A stretch of 64,000 nt of DNA from Anaerocolumna sp. MB42-C2 (GTDB lineage: Bacteria; Bacillota; Clostridia; Lachnospirales; Lachnospiraceae): NCBI RefSeq assembly GCF_030913705.1, contig NZ_CP133190.1:4613501-4677500 (forward strand), read 5' to 3'. The position numbers and the translations under genes are program-made. How positions within the stretch are numbered: the first letter of the stretch is position 1; the number at the start of each line of letters is the position of its first letter. Under the pieces are notes generated by a model. The model was given only the letters and a program-made list of their open reading frames with translations. It was not told the DNA's origin and did no database searches. This document shows positions 36,889 to 46,421 of this stretch, piece after piece.

Positions 36889-36938
36889 TTACATTAAGTA
36901 AGTTTGAGTTACATTAAGTTAGTTTAAGTTAGTTTAAA
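36889..36938 (+). repeat. Tandem 20-bp repeat just after the precursor gene
   Basis: Two copies of TTACATTAAGTnAGTTTnAG (n varies) and a half copy TTAGTTTAAA follow two bases after the peptide stop. A hairpin-forming GGGGAT/ATCCC pair lies about 15 bases further. They may stabilise or terminate the abundant precursor transcript. Confidence 0.55.
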
Positions 36939-37173
36939 ATAATTGTGGGGATGCAGACGAATGATATTTATCCCTACAGGTTATAGATCACAGCTGAATA
37001 ACTTATGATTTGTAAGTTGATGTTAATACTATTATTAATGTTTAACTAAATATATGTCGGAATGCATTAGTTGCCTTTATAAACGAAAGAATGTATTAAA
37101 TTATATCCTAATACATGTAAATTAAACCTATTAGTTTATCTTATATGAATTCTTTAGGAAGGGGGATCTGTGT
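36939..37173. other. Intergenic gap before the ACP gene
   Basis: About 235 AT-rich bases with a loose stem (GGGGAT near 36947, ATCCC near 36970) and no ORF of note. The last 20 bases contain the AGGAAGGGGG site of the ACP-like gene. A promoter for the second half of the locus may lie here, but no consensus boxes are clear. Confidence 0.4.
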
Positions 37174-37443
37174 ATGGGGAGTAATAATGTGAGAGAAACC
37201 ATAAGAGAAATCATTTATAATTTGGTTGAATTAAAAAAGCCGATAAACGAAATAGATGATAATGAGAATATATTAATTCTTGGTATGGATTCGATTTCCA
37301 TACTAAAAGTAGTTACAGAGCTTGAAGATGAGTATAATATCGAATTCGATGACGAAGATTTGAATTATGATAACCTAAAGTCTATAAACAGTATGATAGA
37401 CTGTGTGGAAAAGTATAGAAGAATGGGGATGGAAGAACGCTGA
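37174..37443 (+). CDS. Acyl-carrier-protein-related protein 1
   Basis: An 89-residue helical carrier-protein fold with the attachment motif GMDSIS (Ser40) in LILGMDSISILKVVTELEDE, followed by YNIEFDDEDLNYDNLKSINS, typical for ACP helices II-III. The DSI triad allows 4'-phosphopantetheine attachment. Next to the candidate precursor, it resembles the 'peptide maturation system acyl carrier-related' proteins of clostridial bacteriocin loci (recalled TIGR family; unverified). It may carry the unit made by the ligase and aminotransferase genes downstream. No phosphopantetheinyl transferase is in the window. Confidence 0.78.
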   Translation: MGSNNVRETIREIIYNLVELKKPINEIDDNENILILGMDSISILKVVTELEDEYNIEFDDEDLNYDNLKSINSMIDCVEKYRRMGMEER

Positions 37444-37466
37444 AAAAAAATAATAAAAAAGGCCTA

Positions 37467-39242
37467 ATGCATGAGATTAAGAATACAATCTACATACTAA
37501 AGCTAGTATATCTAGCTTGCCCTAAAAGGGCTGTCCTGTCTATTATAAAAGATACGCTCGGTTCTTGTCGCTGGGCAATATACAATGTAGTATTTCTTCG
37601 TTTGTTGTTAAATGCTCTAAGTACGAAGGTGGATGATCAGCAGATACATATCCTGTTGGGTATATTTGCGGTTGTATTTATTACACTTCAAATTTTCTTT
37701 GTCTATTATAAGAAAGTCGTTGTGCCAGCAACAGATCCGATATTAACACAAAATGTTAGTGTTATGTTGTACGAGAAGGCCGCTGCAATGGATTTAGCGG
37801 CTTATGAGGATCCTGATTTTTATGAGCAATATACTCGTGCCTTATCGGGAGCGAGAGGAAAGGTAGTTTCAACGTTTGGCAGAGTGTCTATATTAATTTC
37901 CATGATATGTTCTTCGCTGATAATATTTTTTACAACAGCTGTTTTGGATATCGGTGCACTTTTGTTTGTGATTATACCTATAATTTCTACATTTACGATT
38001 GGAAATGTTATTAAAAAAATGAGATATCATTCTGATATGGAGAATCTAGCAGAAGACCGTAAAATTGATTATGTAAAACGTGTTGCCTATTATAAAGAAT
38101 ATGCAATTGAGTTAAGGACTCATGGAATATTTGATGTTCTGATGCGAGATTACGACACGGCGGTAGATAAAAAAATTTTAAATACAAAGAAATACGGAAA
38201 AAAAATAACGCTGCTCTCTATTTTAAACGATAATTTAAATTATGCGTGTCTTACATTCGGTGTTGTTCTCTATATGCTTGTACGTATCATTGAATATCAT
38301 ACAATAGAACTCGGTGATTTCGTAGTTATGGTCAATAGTATAGCAATACTATCGAACAATCTAATCGGAATATCTATGCAAATTATATCATTTTCAGAAA
38401 ATAATCAATATATTGATAATTTTAGAAAATTTATGGAACGTAAGCCCAAAGTGGTATCCACAGGAAAACGTAAGTTTGACAGGAGCAATGGACTCGTTTT
38501 CACATTTGACAATGTGAGCTTTTCATACGACGGACGGAAGAAAGCTCTTCAACATGTGAGTTTTGAAATTCAAGCAAATGAAAAAAATGCGATCGTTGGC
38601 TATAATGGTGCAGGAAAGACAACATTAATTAAGTTATTACTGCGTCTTTATGATCCGGACGAGGGAAGAATATTGCTGAATGGAATAGACATCAAGGAGT
38701 ATGATTTGGCCTCATATCGCTCTATTTTTGGAGTCTGTTTTCAAGATTATAAGATATTTGCAGCACCACTGTCTGAGAACATATTAATGCATCATTATAG
38801 TGAAGTGGACAGTAAACTGGTTGAGAATGCTTTAAAGTTTTCAGGGCTAGATGAATTTGTTGAAAGAAAAGATAAAGTAATGACAAAAGAATTCCAGGAT
38901 GATGGGTTAGTGCTATCAGAAGGGCAAAAACAACGGTTGTCAATAGCTCGAGCATATGCTCAAAACACTCCTGTTCTAATTTTGGATGAACCGACTAGCG
39001 CACTTGATCCTATTGTAGAAAATAATTTGTATCTGAAAATAGATGAGTTTTGCGGAGATAAAACCGTCATTTTCATAACACATCATTTGGGAAGTTGTAT
39101 GTCGGCAGATAGGATACTTTATTTAGCTGATGGTGAAGTGGCTGAAGATGGAACATTTGAGGCTCTAATAAACAATAAAAGCTATTTTTACCGTCTTTTC
39201 TCAAAACAGAAATGGGGATACAGCGATGAAACACCTAAATAA
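37467..39242 (+). CDS. ABC exporter half-transporter A of the RiPP locus
   Basis: A 591-residue membrane-ATPase fusion: five to six membrane helices to about residue 310, then Walker A GYNGAGKTTL, an altered signature VLSEGQKQRLSIARAY (LSEGQ for LSGGQ), Walker B VLILDEPTSALDP and H-loop ITHHLGS. No C39 leader protease is attached, consistent with a separate S8 protease. It overlaps the next gene by 17 bases; the two should form a heterodimer exporting the finished product. Confidence 0.85.
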   Translation: MHEIKNTIYILKLVYLACPKRAVLSIIKDTLGSCRWAIYNVVFLRLLLNALSTKVDDQQIHILLGIFAVVFITLQIFFVYYKKVVVPATDPILTQNVSVMLYEKAAAMDLAAYEDPDFYEQYTRALSGARGKVVSTFGRVSILISMICSSLIIFFTTAVLDIGALLFVIIPIISTFTIGNVIKKMRYHSDMENLAEDRKIDYVKRVAYYKEYAIELRTHGIFDVLMRDYDTAVDKKILNTKKYGKKITLLSILNDNLNYACLTFGVVLYMLVRIIEYHTIELGDFVVMVNSIAILSNNLIGISMQIISFSENNQYIDNFRKFMERKPKVVSTGKRKFDRSNGLVFTFDNVSFSYDGRKKALQHVSFEIQANEKNAIVGYNGAGKTTLIKLLLRLYDPDEGRILLNGIDIKEYDLASYRSIFGVCFQDYKIFAAPLSENILMHHYSEVDSKLVENALKFSGLDEFVERKDKVMTKEFQDDGLVLSEGQKQRLSIARAYAQNTPVLILDEPTSALDPIVENNLYLKIDEFCGDKTVIFITHHLGSCMSADRILYLADGEVAEDGTFEALINNKSYFYRLFSKQKWGYSDETPK

Positions 39243-41016
39243 AAAAAATGGAGTGATCAGGAACAATCTCTTCATCTTGAAAATAATCTTTAGTACAACT
39301 CCAGTTTATGCAATCTCGTTCATCTTATTCGGTGTAATTAGTGGTTGTATACAGTTTATTAACAGTGTCTATTTTATTCGTACAATTACGAATCAAGTGC
39401 AGGCTAAAGAATCCTTGAATAAAATTGTTACTACACTTATTATTTTTGCTCTGATGAATGTAGCATATTTGATTCTGTCCAATGTCTGCAATTTTCTGAT
39501 GACACCACTTGCGAAAATTAAGCTAGAAAAACATGTACAAGTCACCTTGTTACATAAAGCCGTTTCAATCGGAGTGTCTGCTTTTGATGATCCGAATTTC
39601 TATGACGGATATATATTGAGTATGACTTCTATGGATAAGAAGATTTATGCGGTGCTGGAAACACTTTCTAATTTGTTAAAGAGCATAGTAACAACTGTCT
39701 TAACAATAAATTTAATATTTATCATAGACCCATTCTGCTTTATCCTAGTGATTGCTTCAATGGTTATCTCGGTGTTTGGCGGAAAGAAACTAAATGCTCT
39801 TTTGTTTAAAAGAAAGAACGAGATGCTTGTGTACGATCGAAAGATGGATTACACTGATAGGCTATTTTATCTAAGTGACTATGCAAAAGAAATCCGTATG
39901 AATGATATATCTGGAATGCTGATTGATGACTATAAAAAGGCGGTAGATGACATACGCGGTATTATCTCTAAGTATTCTACCCCTATCGTGATTTTTTCAC
40001 ATTTAGAAGATATGAGTACCCTTTTCTTTGATGTTCTTTATGTCACAAGTCTTGTTCTGCGGTTGGTTTTAAAAGGGTTGATTTCGGTCGGTGATTTCGT
40101 TAGTATGATAAATTCAGCATGGACTCTGAGCAACAATGTGAGAGAAATAGCAAGACTTGTTAACGAATTCAATGATTATAGTATTTATATTGATAAATTC
40201 CGTACCTTTAGTTCTATAACGGATGAAAACAGCGGAGATAAGTTACTGACGGAGAATACGGGAATGTTAAGCTTCAACAATGTTTGGTTCCATTACCCAA
40301 ATGAAACGAAAGATGTGCTGCAAGGGATAACATTAGCAATTAAGCCGCATGAGAAGATTGCATTAGTTGGCTATAATGGTTCAGGAAAATCGACATTAAT
40401 TAAATTGCTACTGAGGCTTTACAATCCACAGAGAGGTGTAGTCGAAGCAAATGGTTTAAACGTTACAGAGTATTCTTTACAATCGTACCGAGCAGAATTT
40501 GGCGTAGTTTCACAAGATTTTAATATGTATGAGGTGTCGCTTGCGGAGAATGTTGCGATGGGCGAATTAACCAGATCGCAATATGGTTTGGTGAGAGATA
40601 CAATATCTACGGTAAGGCTTTTCCCTGAAACTGAACAGGAGGATTTATTATCAAGACGTATTGGTAAAGAATTTGACGAAAATGGATATATACTATCCGG
40701 TGGTGAGCGTCAAAAGGTAGCATTAGCGCGAGTAATCTATTCTTCACGAGATTGTATTGTGCTTGATGAGCCTTCGGCAGCTTTGGATCCCGAAAGTGAA
40801 TATTACTTCAATAAGTTGATTTCGGAAAAACTTTCTGATAAGACAATCATCATTATTTCACACCGTTTATCAACTACGCGGATGATGGACAAGGTATTCA
40901 TGATGGAGAGTGGACAAATTATTGAAAGCGGAACGCATAAAGTGTTGATGAATTTAAACGGTAAATATGCTGAGATGTATCGTGTACAGGCGCAAAGATA
41001 TGGGGTGTCGGAATGA
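39226..41016 (+). CDS. ABC exporter half-transporter B of the RiPP locus
   Basis: A 596-residue partner: membrane domain to about 320, Walker A GYNGSGKSTL, canonical signature ILSGGERQKVALARVI, Walker B CIVLDEPSAALDP and H-loop ISHRLST. One subunit has a consensus and the other an altered signature, as in heterodimers with one degenerate ATP site. It ends with an ATGA overlap into the next gene. Confidence 0.85.
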   Translation: MKHLNKKNGVIRNNLFILKIIFSTTPVYAISFILFGVISGCIQFINSVYFIRTITNQVQAKESLNKIVTTLIIFALMNVAYLILSNVCNFLMTPLAKIKLEKHVQVTLLHKAVSIGVSAFDDPNFYDGYILSMTSMDKKIYAVLETLSNLLKSIVTTVLTINLIFIIDPFCFILVIASMVISVFGGKKLNALLFKRKNEMLVYDRKMDYTDRLFYLSDYAKEIRMNDISGMLIDDYKKAVDDIRGIISKYSTPIVIFSHLEDMSTLFFDVLYVTSLVLRLVLKGLISVGDFVSMINSAWTLSNNVREIARLVNEFNDYSIYIDKFRTFSSITDENSGDKLLTENTGMLSFNNVWFHYPNETKDVLQGITLAIKPHEKIALVGYNGSGKSTLIKLLLRLYNPQRGVVEANGLNVTEYSLQSYRAEFGVVSQDFNMYEVSLAENVAMGELTRSQYGLVRDTISTVRLFPETEQEDLLSRRIGKEFDENGYILSGGERQKVALARVIYSSRDCIVLDEPSAALDPESEYYFNKLISEKLSDKTIIIISHRLSTTRMMDKVFMMESGQIIESGTHKVLMNLNGKYAEMYRVQAQRYGVSE

Positions 41017-43025
41017 ATAAAGAAAACTTAGATGTGCTTAGTGTATGTTTTGAATTTACAGGAAGAGTCATTTACAACTTGAATCAGGCTTATATGGTAG
41101 CATACTTACGTGAAAAAAAGATCAATGCAGAAGTGTATGTATCTGAATCTATTTTGCCGATGGATGAGTTAATTGAAGAGATGTTAGCGTTGAAACCATG
41201 CTTTATTATTTTCTATTGTCATGACCAAAACTACCGCTTAGTACGTGAATTGGTAAAAAGAGTTCATGAAAGACAAGACATAATCGTTTCTATAATAGCT
41301 ACAGGATCAGCAGCAACCTATTCATCTGATATACTGCTTAACATGATTCCAGGTATCGATAAGTGTATTAATAATGACAATGAAGAGGAAGTTTACAGAT
41401 ATATTCTTAATATACAAAATAAATTATATGTGCCAGATTGTACTTCGACTACTGATTTGGATATCTACCCTTCGCCTTATTTGTCGGGGGTGATAGATCC
41501 TATTAAAAGCCAGAAATTAAATAAAATGGTAGCATTAAATATGTCGAGAGGGTGTCCGATGGCATGTAAGTTCTGTAAGTTTTCTGCAATGAATGGCTGC
41601 ACTATTCGCAGGCACTCGGTGAATCATGTAATAAATGACATAAAATATCTTTTATCTGTTCAAGAAAGTAGCGGGACAAAATTGGATATTAAATTCAATG
41701 ATGAATTATTTGTAAATGACCGTTCGCAGGTTATAGAATTATGTAAAAGAATAGTGGAAGAAGGTCTTCATTTCAAATTTAGCATACATGCACGAGCGGA
41801 TTTCATGGACAATGAATTATTGAATGCATTAAGTAATGCGGGATGTTATAGAATTAATTATGGATTGGAAAGCGCTGAGCCGCATATTTTGGAAGAAATG
41901 GGAAAAACTGCATCAGGAAATGATTATATCGAAAAGTTTGAGAGAACGGTTTTGATGACAAAACAGAACGGGATTGCGGTTGCAATAAATGCCATTTTCG
42001 GCTGGCGAACGGAAACTCGCGAAGAAGCGGAGAAAACACTTAGTTTCATCGAGAAACTTTCGCCTGATCGTTATGAACACAGTATTTTGACTTATTATCC
42101 TGGTACTGAGGCGTATCATGCAGTTTCAGGTATTGTTGGAGATAAATATCTCAGCTTGAAATATTATTTCTTTCCAATGTTATATAAATACAATCCATAT
42201 ACACTCAGACATCTACCACTTAACCAAATCTATTCTTATCAGCAATACCAAACAAGTGTGATGCAATCCATGATGGGAATAGGCTTTCAAGCAGAGGACT
42301 TTCACCAAGTGCTGATATTATCTATCTGTGATATTACTTATGAATGGTTAGCGAGTTGTATTCCGCCTACTACGAAAATAATATTCATGCAGGATAAAAT
42401 GGAAAATGAAACTGATCTTTATCTTGCGGAAGAATCATTTGCCGGTGAAGCTTATAATGGGAAGGGAAAGTATATTCCTGAATATATTCCAGTGGTTAAA
42501 AAGCTTACTAATTCTAAGGATGTTTTTGAACTAGATGAAAGTGAATGGAAAAGTTCGTTGGTAGATCTGCCTGATAAGATATCACTTGCAAAATTATTGA
42601 ATGGAGATAATAAAATTACACCAAAGCAATATGTTCGTTATTTTGGTAGTCGAAATGGTGACATTCTTATAAAGGATTTTTGTAAGATTTATGGGAAAGG
42701 AGGATGTGGAGCTTGTAGTTTAAAGAGAATTATGATTGGTAAAGATCATAAACTTTATACATGCTTCCATGGTAAAAGTATAGGTGAATTATGGGAGTTG
42801 CCTAATAGAGCGCTATTGAAAGAACGGATAGCCACTTTGTACAACGAAATGCTGGATCAAAGAAATTGTAAAAGTTGCGCTGTTTATGCAACTTGTCCCA
42901 AGTGTATGTGGCCAGGCGATGTGACAGTAAAGGATTATTGTGATATGCAAAGAAACATAAAACGGAACGGAAATATGAGTTTGATATATAAATCCATAAT
43001 AATGAAGTATTGCCACATTTTTTAA
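41013..43025 (+). CDS. B12-binding-domain radical SAM enzyme 3 with Cys-rich C-terminus
   Basis: A 670-residue protein. The N-terminal domain (LDVLSVCFEFTGRVIYNLNQ, FIIFYCHDQNYRLVRELVKR, SIIATGSAATYSSDILL) has the cobalamin-binding topology. The radical SAM motif is GCPMACKFC (Cys181, 185, 188), then HARADFMDNELLNALSNAGC and INYGLESAEPHILEEMG. The last 120 residues are Cys-rich (GKGGCGACSLKR, KLYTCFHGKSIGELWELP, CKSCAVYATCPKCMWPGD, YCDMQ), i.e. a SPASM-like end on a B12-type enzyme, an unusual combination. It starts inside the end of the transporter gene. Confidence 0.82.
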   Translation: MNKENLDVLSVCFEFTGRVIYNLNQAYMVAYLREKKINAEVYVSESILPMDELIEEMLALKPCFIIFYCHDQNYRLVRELVKRVHERQDIIVSIIATGSAATYSSDILLNMIPGIDKCINNDNEEEVYRYILNIQNKLYVPDCTSTTDLDIYPSPYLSGVIDPIKSQKLNKMVALNMSRGCPMACKFCKFSAMNGCTIRRHSVNHVINDIKYLLSVQESSGTKLDIKFNDELFVNDRSQVIELCKRIVEEGLHFKFSIHARADFMDNELLNALSNAGCYRINYGLESAEPHILEEMGKTASGNDYIEKFERTVLMTKQNGIAVAINAIFGWRTETREEAEKTLSFIEKLSPDRYEHSILTYYPGTEAYHAVSGIVGDKYLSLKYYFFPMLYKYNPYTLRHLPLNQIYSYQQYQTSVMQSMMGIGFQAEDFHQVLILSICDITYEWLASCIPPTTKIIFMQDKMENETDLYLAEESFAGEAYNGKGKYIPEYIPVVKKLTNSKDVFELDESEWKSSLVDLPDKISLAKLLNGDNKITPKQYVRYFGSRNGDILIKDFCKIYGKGGCGACSLKRIMIGKDHKLYTCFHGKSIGELWELPNRALLKERIATLYNEMLDQRNCKSCAVYATCPKCMWPGDVTVKDYCDMQRNIKRNGNMSLIYKSIIMKYCHIF

Positions 43026-43035
43026 GGAGGTTTTT

Positions 43036-44076
43036 ATGCAGACTCCATATTATTTGTTTGAAAAGAATAAAATAATAGAAAATTATCAGATGGTTCTAAA
43101 TAGCCTTTGTGTATCTGATGTCTATTATGCATTAAAAGCAAATGCTGAACCATTGGTTTTAAAGGTTTTGGACAAAATCGGGGCAAAATTCGAAACTTCG
43201 AGCATTGGTGAAATAACCAAATTGATAGAGCTTGGAGTTGATGCAAACCGAATAATCTTTGGCCTGCCTATAAAAACGGAGGAAATCATAAGAAAAGCGT
43301 ATAAATTAGGCTGCCGATATTTTGTCTTTGACCATATTAATGAATACAATAAGATACATATAGCTACGTATTCTGTAACCAATGTGACAATGGTAATGAG
43401 GATATTTGTAAGTGATATTTGTCCAGAGTCAATTGAATATGGAGTGAAACAGAAAGAAATTAAGTCAATCCTTGAACATAATACGATAGATGGTCTGTCT
43501 TTCCATATTTCGAATAATACTGACATTGATTCTATGCTGCGTGTTCTCTCACGTGTAGAAGAAATACTTGACTGTATAAAGCCGCAAAATAGTAGTTTCA
43601 TATTAAATATTGGTGGTGGATTTCATCTTCCATTTGACGAGGAATATACGAAAAGGCTAAACCAAAGACTTATTTATATGAAAGATAAATACGGAATAAG
43701 GATTATTTGTGAACCAGGTCAGGCTGTTATAAAAACAGCTGGTGTTCTTATTACAAGAGTAGTGGCTGTTCGAAAACAGGATGGATATCATGACATATAT
43801 CTGGATGCGGGGTATCCAACTGGAGTTAACCGCATACCAGAATATATAAAACTATATGGGTGCAAGGTTACGCCAGTAGACCGGAAGATACGGATCTATC
43901 GTTTTTTTGATAATACCTGTATGCATCAAGAGCTATTTACCAAAGCTTTACGTTTTGATTTATGCGAAAATGATTTGCTTGAACTAGGAGGGTTTGGGTC
44001 GTATTCGATATGTAAAAGTAACCATTTTCACTGTTGGGATACGCCGAGCGTTTATCTTGATAAAGACGACCATTAA
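43036..44076 (+). CDS. PLP-dependent fold-III decarboxylase (Orn/DAP decarboxylase-like)
   Basis: A 346-residue enzyme with the PLP lysine in YYALKANAEP (Lys34), KFETSSIGEITKLIELGVD, LSFHISNNTD, FILNIGGGFHLPF and IICEPGQAV, the sequence of landmarks of ornithine/diaminopimelate/arginine decarboxylases. It is shorter than housekeeping LysA (about 420). The C-terminal motif FDNTCMHQELF, in place of GPTCDSxD, is partly retained. AAGGAGG precedes the start. In antibiotic pathways such enzymes decarboxylate an amino acid bound to a carrier protein (as in butirosin), which fits the ACP genes here. Confidence 0.82.
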   Translation: MQTPYYLFEKNKIIENYQMVLNSLCVSDVYYALKANAEPLVLKVLDKIGAKFETSSIGEITKLIELGVDANRIIFGLPIKTEEIIRKAYKLGCRYFVFDHINEYNKIHIATYSVTNVTMVMRIFVSDICPESIEYGVKQKEIKSILEHNTIDGLSFHISNNTDIDSMLRVLSRVEEILDCIKPQNSSFILNIGGGFHLPFDEEYTKRLNQRLIYMKDKYGIRIICEPGQAVIKTAGVLITRVVAVRKQDGYHDIYLDAGYPTGVNRIPEYIKLYGCKVTPVDRKIRIYRFFDNTCMHQELFTKALRFDLCENDLLELGGFGSYSICKSNHFHCWDTPSVYLDKDDH

Positions 44077-44118
44077 AGTCTCAATGTTTTTATGTTATGC
44101 AATGGAAAGGAGATTTAT

Positions 44119-44946
44119 ATGAAAGATTTAGAGAATCTTCGCTATGACGCAAACTTCCAAGTCCAAATCTCAAAGGGATTGTTCTGGGTTCCTGTATGTA
44201 CATTAGGAAACAGTCGATATACGAATGAGGAGGTTTTAGGATGGGTAAAGTATAGTCCAGATGAAAAAAAACGCTTAGGACTTAATTTATATGAATCCAT
44301 ACAGTTACTATATATGTCGGATTTTCGATATGAAGATGACTATAAATTGATTCTTTTTGAAGACAAGAAATGGGAATTTCATAAATCAGCGCAGGAAGCA
44401 ATTAAGGATAATTACGGGAATTGCGCTGCTATTTGTGCATGGATCCAATATATGTGTGAAGACGCATATGTCCAATCTGGATTTTTACATTACATCCGTG
44501 AAGATGGGTGTGGGCATGTGGTAAATTATTTTTATTTGGATAGTGCCTATTACATAGTAGATGTAACTGCCATGGTGCGTACGAAGAGTATAGAGGTTTG
44601 CGTAGAAAATGGGGAGAAGTCGGAGCTTCGGAAAATTAAGGGTGAATTTCCAATCTGCCTTATGAGTGAAGATTTACAGTTCTATTACAATTATCATACT
44701 AAGCTGGAACGTCTACGAGGACATATAGTGCGTCATTTCCTTATAAATGGATATGATTATATACCACCGATCAGCGTGACCAAGAACGATCAGGGCATTA
44801 CGATAAATACGGCTTATCATGCGATAGAATTAGATGAGAACAGTGTAATTAAGCATACAGAAGTAAATGTATCGGACATATATCAATATTCACCTTATGA
44901 TTATAGCCAAATAAAGGAGGAGAAGAACAATGAAACAGGAAATTGA
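44119..44946 (+). CDS. Transglutaminase-like cysteine acyltransferase/peptidase
   Basis: A 275-residue protein with a transglutaminase-like triad: Cys102 in DNYGNCAAICAWIQYM (a second Cys106 nearby), His133 in GCGHVVNYFYLDSAYYIVDV and Asp148 at its end. The remainder is beta-rich with no recognised domain. Enzymes of this fold can hydrolyse or form amides and have been recruited to release or couple carrier-bound acyl units. The ATG with GAAAGGAGATTTAT upstream is preferred over an earlier one. Its 3' end overlaps the ACP gene by 17 bases, so it probably works with that carrier. Confidence 0.65.
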   Translation: MKDLENLRYDANFQVQISKGLFWVPVCTLGNSRYTNEEVLGWVKYSPDEKKRLGLNLYESIQLLYMSDFRYEDDYKLILFEDKKWEFHKSAQEAIKDNYGNCAAICAWIQYMCEDAYVQSGFLHYIREDGCGHVVNYFYLDSAYYIVDVTAMVRTKSIEVCVENGEKSELRKIKGEFPICLMSEDLQFYYNYHTKLERLRGHIVRHFLINGYDYIPPISVTKNDQGITINTAYHAIELDENSVIKHTEVNVSDIYQYSPYDYSQIKEEKNNETGN

Positions 44947-45184
44947 GGATAGAATAAAAAATGTCATTAAGTGCTGTCTTGGCGAAGTGGATATAGAAAA
45001 GATAAATGATGAAACTAATTTAGTAGATGCTTATGGTGCTGATTCTATTGATATAGTACAGCTTGTTGTAGATTTAGAGTATGAGTTCAGTATCGAGTTT
45101 CCTGACGAATACTTATTAATTGAAAAAATTGCACCATACAAAGAATTGGTATCAACGATGGAAGAGTTACTTAGTGGTGATTAA
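44930..45184 (+). CDS. Acyl carrier protein 2
   Basis: An 84-residue carrier protein, RIKNVIKCCLGEVDIEKIND at the start, phosphopantetheine motif YGADSIDIVQLVVDLEYEF (Ser39) and IEFPDEYLLIEKI. It is closer to canonical ACPs than the one at 37174. It lies between the transglutaminase-like gene and an adenylate-forming ligase, so it is probably the thioester carrier for the unit those enzymes handle. Confidence 0.85.
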   Translation: MKQEIEDRIKNVIKCCLGEVDIEKINDETNLVDAYGADSIDIVQLVVDLEYEFSIEFPDEYLLIEKIAPYKELVSTMEELLSGD

Positions 45185-45197
45185 AAGGTGATAAGTT

Positions 45198-46421
45198 ATG
45201 ATGAGAATTGAAAAAATAAAGAATATATTAATGGATGCACGCAATAATGTGCCTTTCTATGCCGGCATAATTCCAGAGCATATGGATGCACTTACTAATG
45301 ATGAGATTGTTCATTCTTTTTCTCAGATACCACCAACTGATAAAGATAACATACGGGAAGATTACTCCAAATTTGTCTCTAAACATATATGTGGGGAACT
45401 GGTTAAGCGAGCTGAATATGAAAGGCGTATTGGAAGGGAAGAACATTCACAAATAGATAATTGCGAATATGTTTTTGAATATACAAGTGGCTCTTCTGGT
45501 ACGCCATTTGTTACAGTTAAGACATTAAATGAACGTTTCCTTCTTGCAAAAGCGTTGTGGAGTGCCAGAAACAATCTTATAAGTATTAGAGCAACGGAGG
45601 CATTTAACTGCAACAATCCATCGTCGCCATTAGTTAATATTGAGAATTTAATTAAGAACGACTATGATATGTGGATGGTGAATGTTAATAGGCTTGAAAC
45701 TATAAAAAAATATTGTGAGATAAATGATACAAGGTTAAGCAAATTAAAATTAATTGAAAACGCAGGATCTTTCATAACTGTTGAAGAGCAATTTGCTTAC
45801 GAAAAATTTTTTAACTGTATTGTTTCTAATTACTATGGGTGTACGGAAACATGGGGAATCGCATATTCATGTAAAAATAAAAATCTACATATCATGGAAG
45901 ATTCTGTATATGTTGAACTTCTAGATGAGAATGATAATGTTATTGAAGAAAATGGACGTGTTGGTACTGTCACAGTAACTTCATATATACTAAGACAAAT
46001 GCCTTTTATACGTTATAAAACAGGCGACCTTGCGTATTATATGCCTGAAAAATGTGAATGTAGTAATCTTAGAAAAGTAATTCGACTGGTTCCGAATCGG
46101 AATATGATCCTGGGAACTAATTTGTATGGTAACAATTATTTTAGAGGGGTTTTGCTTAAACTTATCGCAGAATATAAAATAAATAAATTTAAGAACATAT
46201 CAATAATGCAAACTGGTTTGAAAACTTTTGACGTGAATGTTACTGGCTGTTTGGTTGATAAGGCTGCTCTTGAATCGGGCTTTAATATGGCAGCAAAAAC
46301 GGTGTTTCAACGAGATGATTATGAATTCTTTTTTCACTATGGACAAGAAACAGTGGGGAAAAATATCTTCACGCTTTCACCATACTTATTAAAAAGGGGG
46401 AGTTATCCATGGAAAAATTAG
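45198..46421 (+). CDS. PaaK-like adenylate-forming ligase
   Basis: A 407-residue ligase of the phenylacetate-CoA ligase family. The AMP-binding P-loop reads YTSGSSGTPFVT (about residue 95), then YYGCTETWGIAYSC, IRYKTGDLAYYMPE, and a C-terminal lid domain. Members activate a carboxylic acid as the acyl-adenylate and load CoA or an ACP. The next-door ACP makes loading of that carrier the likely role. It overlaps the aminotransferase gene by 13 bases. Confidence 0.82.
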   Translation: MMRIEKIKNILMDARNNVPFYAGIIPEHMDALTNDEIVHSFSQIPPTDKDNIREDYSKFVSKHICGELVKRAEYERRIGREEHSQIDNCEYVFEYTSGSSGTPFVTVKTLNERFLLAKALWSARNNLISIRATEAFNCNNPSSPLVNIENLIKNDYDMWMVNVNRLETIKKYCEINDTRLSKLKLIENAGSFITVEEQFAYEKFFNCIVSNYYGCTETWGIAYSCKNKNLHIMEDSVYVELLDENDNVIEENGRVGTVTVTSYILRQMPFIRYKTGDLAYYMPEKCECSNLRKVIRLVPNRNMILGTNLYGNNYFRGVLLKLIAEYKINKFKNISIMQTGLKTFDVNVTGCLVDKAALESGFNMAAKTVFQRDDYEFFFHYGQETVGKNIFTLSPYLLKRGSYPWKN

